Shown here: positions 24,054-24,177 of the stretch, in pieces
Position numbering within the stretch: position 1 is the stretch's first letter
How the letters are laid out: every line of letters begins with the position of its first letter
The notes under the pieces: generated by a model
Database searches by the model: none
The model's input: only the letters and a program-made list of their open reading frames with translations
What the model was told of the DNA's origin: nothing
Assembly: GCA_900551525.1 (NCBI GenBank)
Contig: URWD01000020.1
Coordinates: forward strand, 1 to 24,177
Direction: 5' to 3'
Origin: an uncultured Mycoplasmatota bacterium
Lineage (GTDB): Bacteria; Bacillota_I; Bacilli_A; RF39; UBA660
Length of the DNA stretch: 24,177 nt
Translations under genes and position numbers: made by a program

Positions 24054-24172
24054 CGTATGGCTGCGTGGATGTGCGAGGTTACCGACACACTAGGATAAGT
24101 TGGTAGTAAAAATAGTGAAAACGGAGAACTTGTACGGAGTATGTCTATACTAGATATAGGCGAAAGGAGGAC
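24054..24172 (+). ncRNA. Structured 5' leader, possible ribosomal-protein leader
   Basis: The leader is clearly richer in G and C than its surroundings and contains paired elements: ATAAGTT with AACTTGT (24095-24101/24127-24133) around a 25-nt purine-rich loop, CTATA/TATAG (24145-24149/24155-24159), and a partial pairing of GACACAC (24084-24090) with GTATGTC (24139-24145). It ends at AAAGGAGG directly before a start codon, so one helix sits just upstream of the ribosome site. There is no terminator-type T-run, so any control would be at translation. This composition, with a strong promoter, suggests an autoregulated ribosomal-protein operon (S10-type is my guess). I could not match it to a named motif. 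Confidence 0.45.
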
Positions 24173-24177
24173 ATGAA
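24173..24177 (+). CDS. Start of an unidentified gene, cut by window edge
   Basis: ATG and two further bases follow AAAGGAGG (24163-24170) after a spacing of only 2 nt, shorter than elsewhere in the window. The second codon is AAN (Lys or Asn). The product cannot be determined here; the leader suggests a highly expressed housekeeping gene. Confidence 0.5.

Noticed and set aside
24071..24177. GTGCG at 24071 as the 5' end of a group II intron
   Set aside because: A sigma-A promoter lies just upstream and a ribosome site with ATG follows about 100 nt later; no further intron domain can be seen.
1..24177. CRISPR arrays, tRNA or rRNA genes
   Set aside because: I looked for regularly spaced repeats and cloverleaf or rRNA-like sequence and saw none. 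The only regular direct repeats are the 15-bp pair at 17681-17718 and the repeats within genes.

Overview
The window comes from a low-GC, AT-rich Bacillota-type chromosome that uses the standard code. TGA is a genuine stop in several genes (for example the ABC ATPase ending at 9550 and the avd-like gene ending at 1001), so this is not a Mycoplasma-code genome. Ribosome binding sites are strong (AGGAGG / AGGTG), and sigma-A-like TATAAT boxes and U-tailed hairpins separate short operons. A Spo0A homologue and a CwlJ/SleB-type hydrolase indicate a sporulating or formerly sporulating lineage. Anaerobic gut Bacilli or Clostridia would fit, but I cannot name a genus from sequence alone.

Left accessory island (1-6156). 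The window opens inside what looks like the template repeat of a diversity-generating retroelement (DGR). A structured spacer follows, then a tightly overlapping operon: a MutS-like (MSL) accessory protein, an Avd-like helical protein, a DGR-type reverse transcriptase and a second, degenerate MSL-like ORF. No target gene with a variable repeat is visible, so it must lie outside the window. Next come a truncated surface-protein gene on the minus strand, a LysM amidase, and an AbiE-type toxin-antitoxin pair with a clear operator over its promoter. An unrecognised one-TM gene follows the pair.

Central region (6163-15699). Two minus-strand genes encode a PF06541 membrane protein and a CwlJ-like hydrolase. 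A three-gene polar amino-acid ABC transporter then leads into an arginine deiminase (ADI) pathway operon. There the deiminase and ornithine carbamoyltransferase are fused into one 771-residue protein, followed with no gap by carbamate kinase and then an ArcD-type antiporter. Together these would import arginine, convert it through citrulline to ornithine and carbamoyl phosphate, make ATP, and export ornithine. A minus-strand transglutaminase-like protein closes the block.

Right region (15818-24177). The glycolytic genes pgk-tpiA and gpmI flank spo0A, which is preceded by a cluster of 0A-box-like sites. Between tpiA and spo0A lies a decayed DUF4143 ATPase fragment beside repeats that resemble an insertion-sequence end. 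A hypothetical gene follows gpmI. Then come a large prepilin-like protein with a glycine-rich domain and a 20-cysteine insert, and a lipoprotein with a pilin-like segment. The window ends in a promoter and a roughly 120-nt structured leader before a gene whose first codons are just visible. The most notable points are the DGR with its structured spacer and two MSL-like ORFs, the ADI-OTC fusion, the Cys-rich prepilin protein and the terminal leader RNA.
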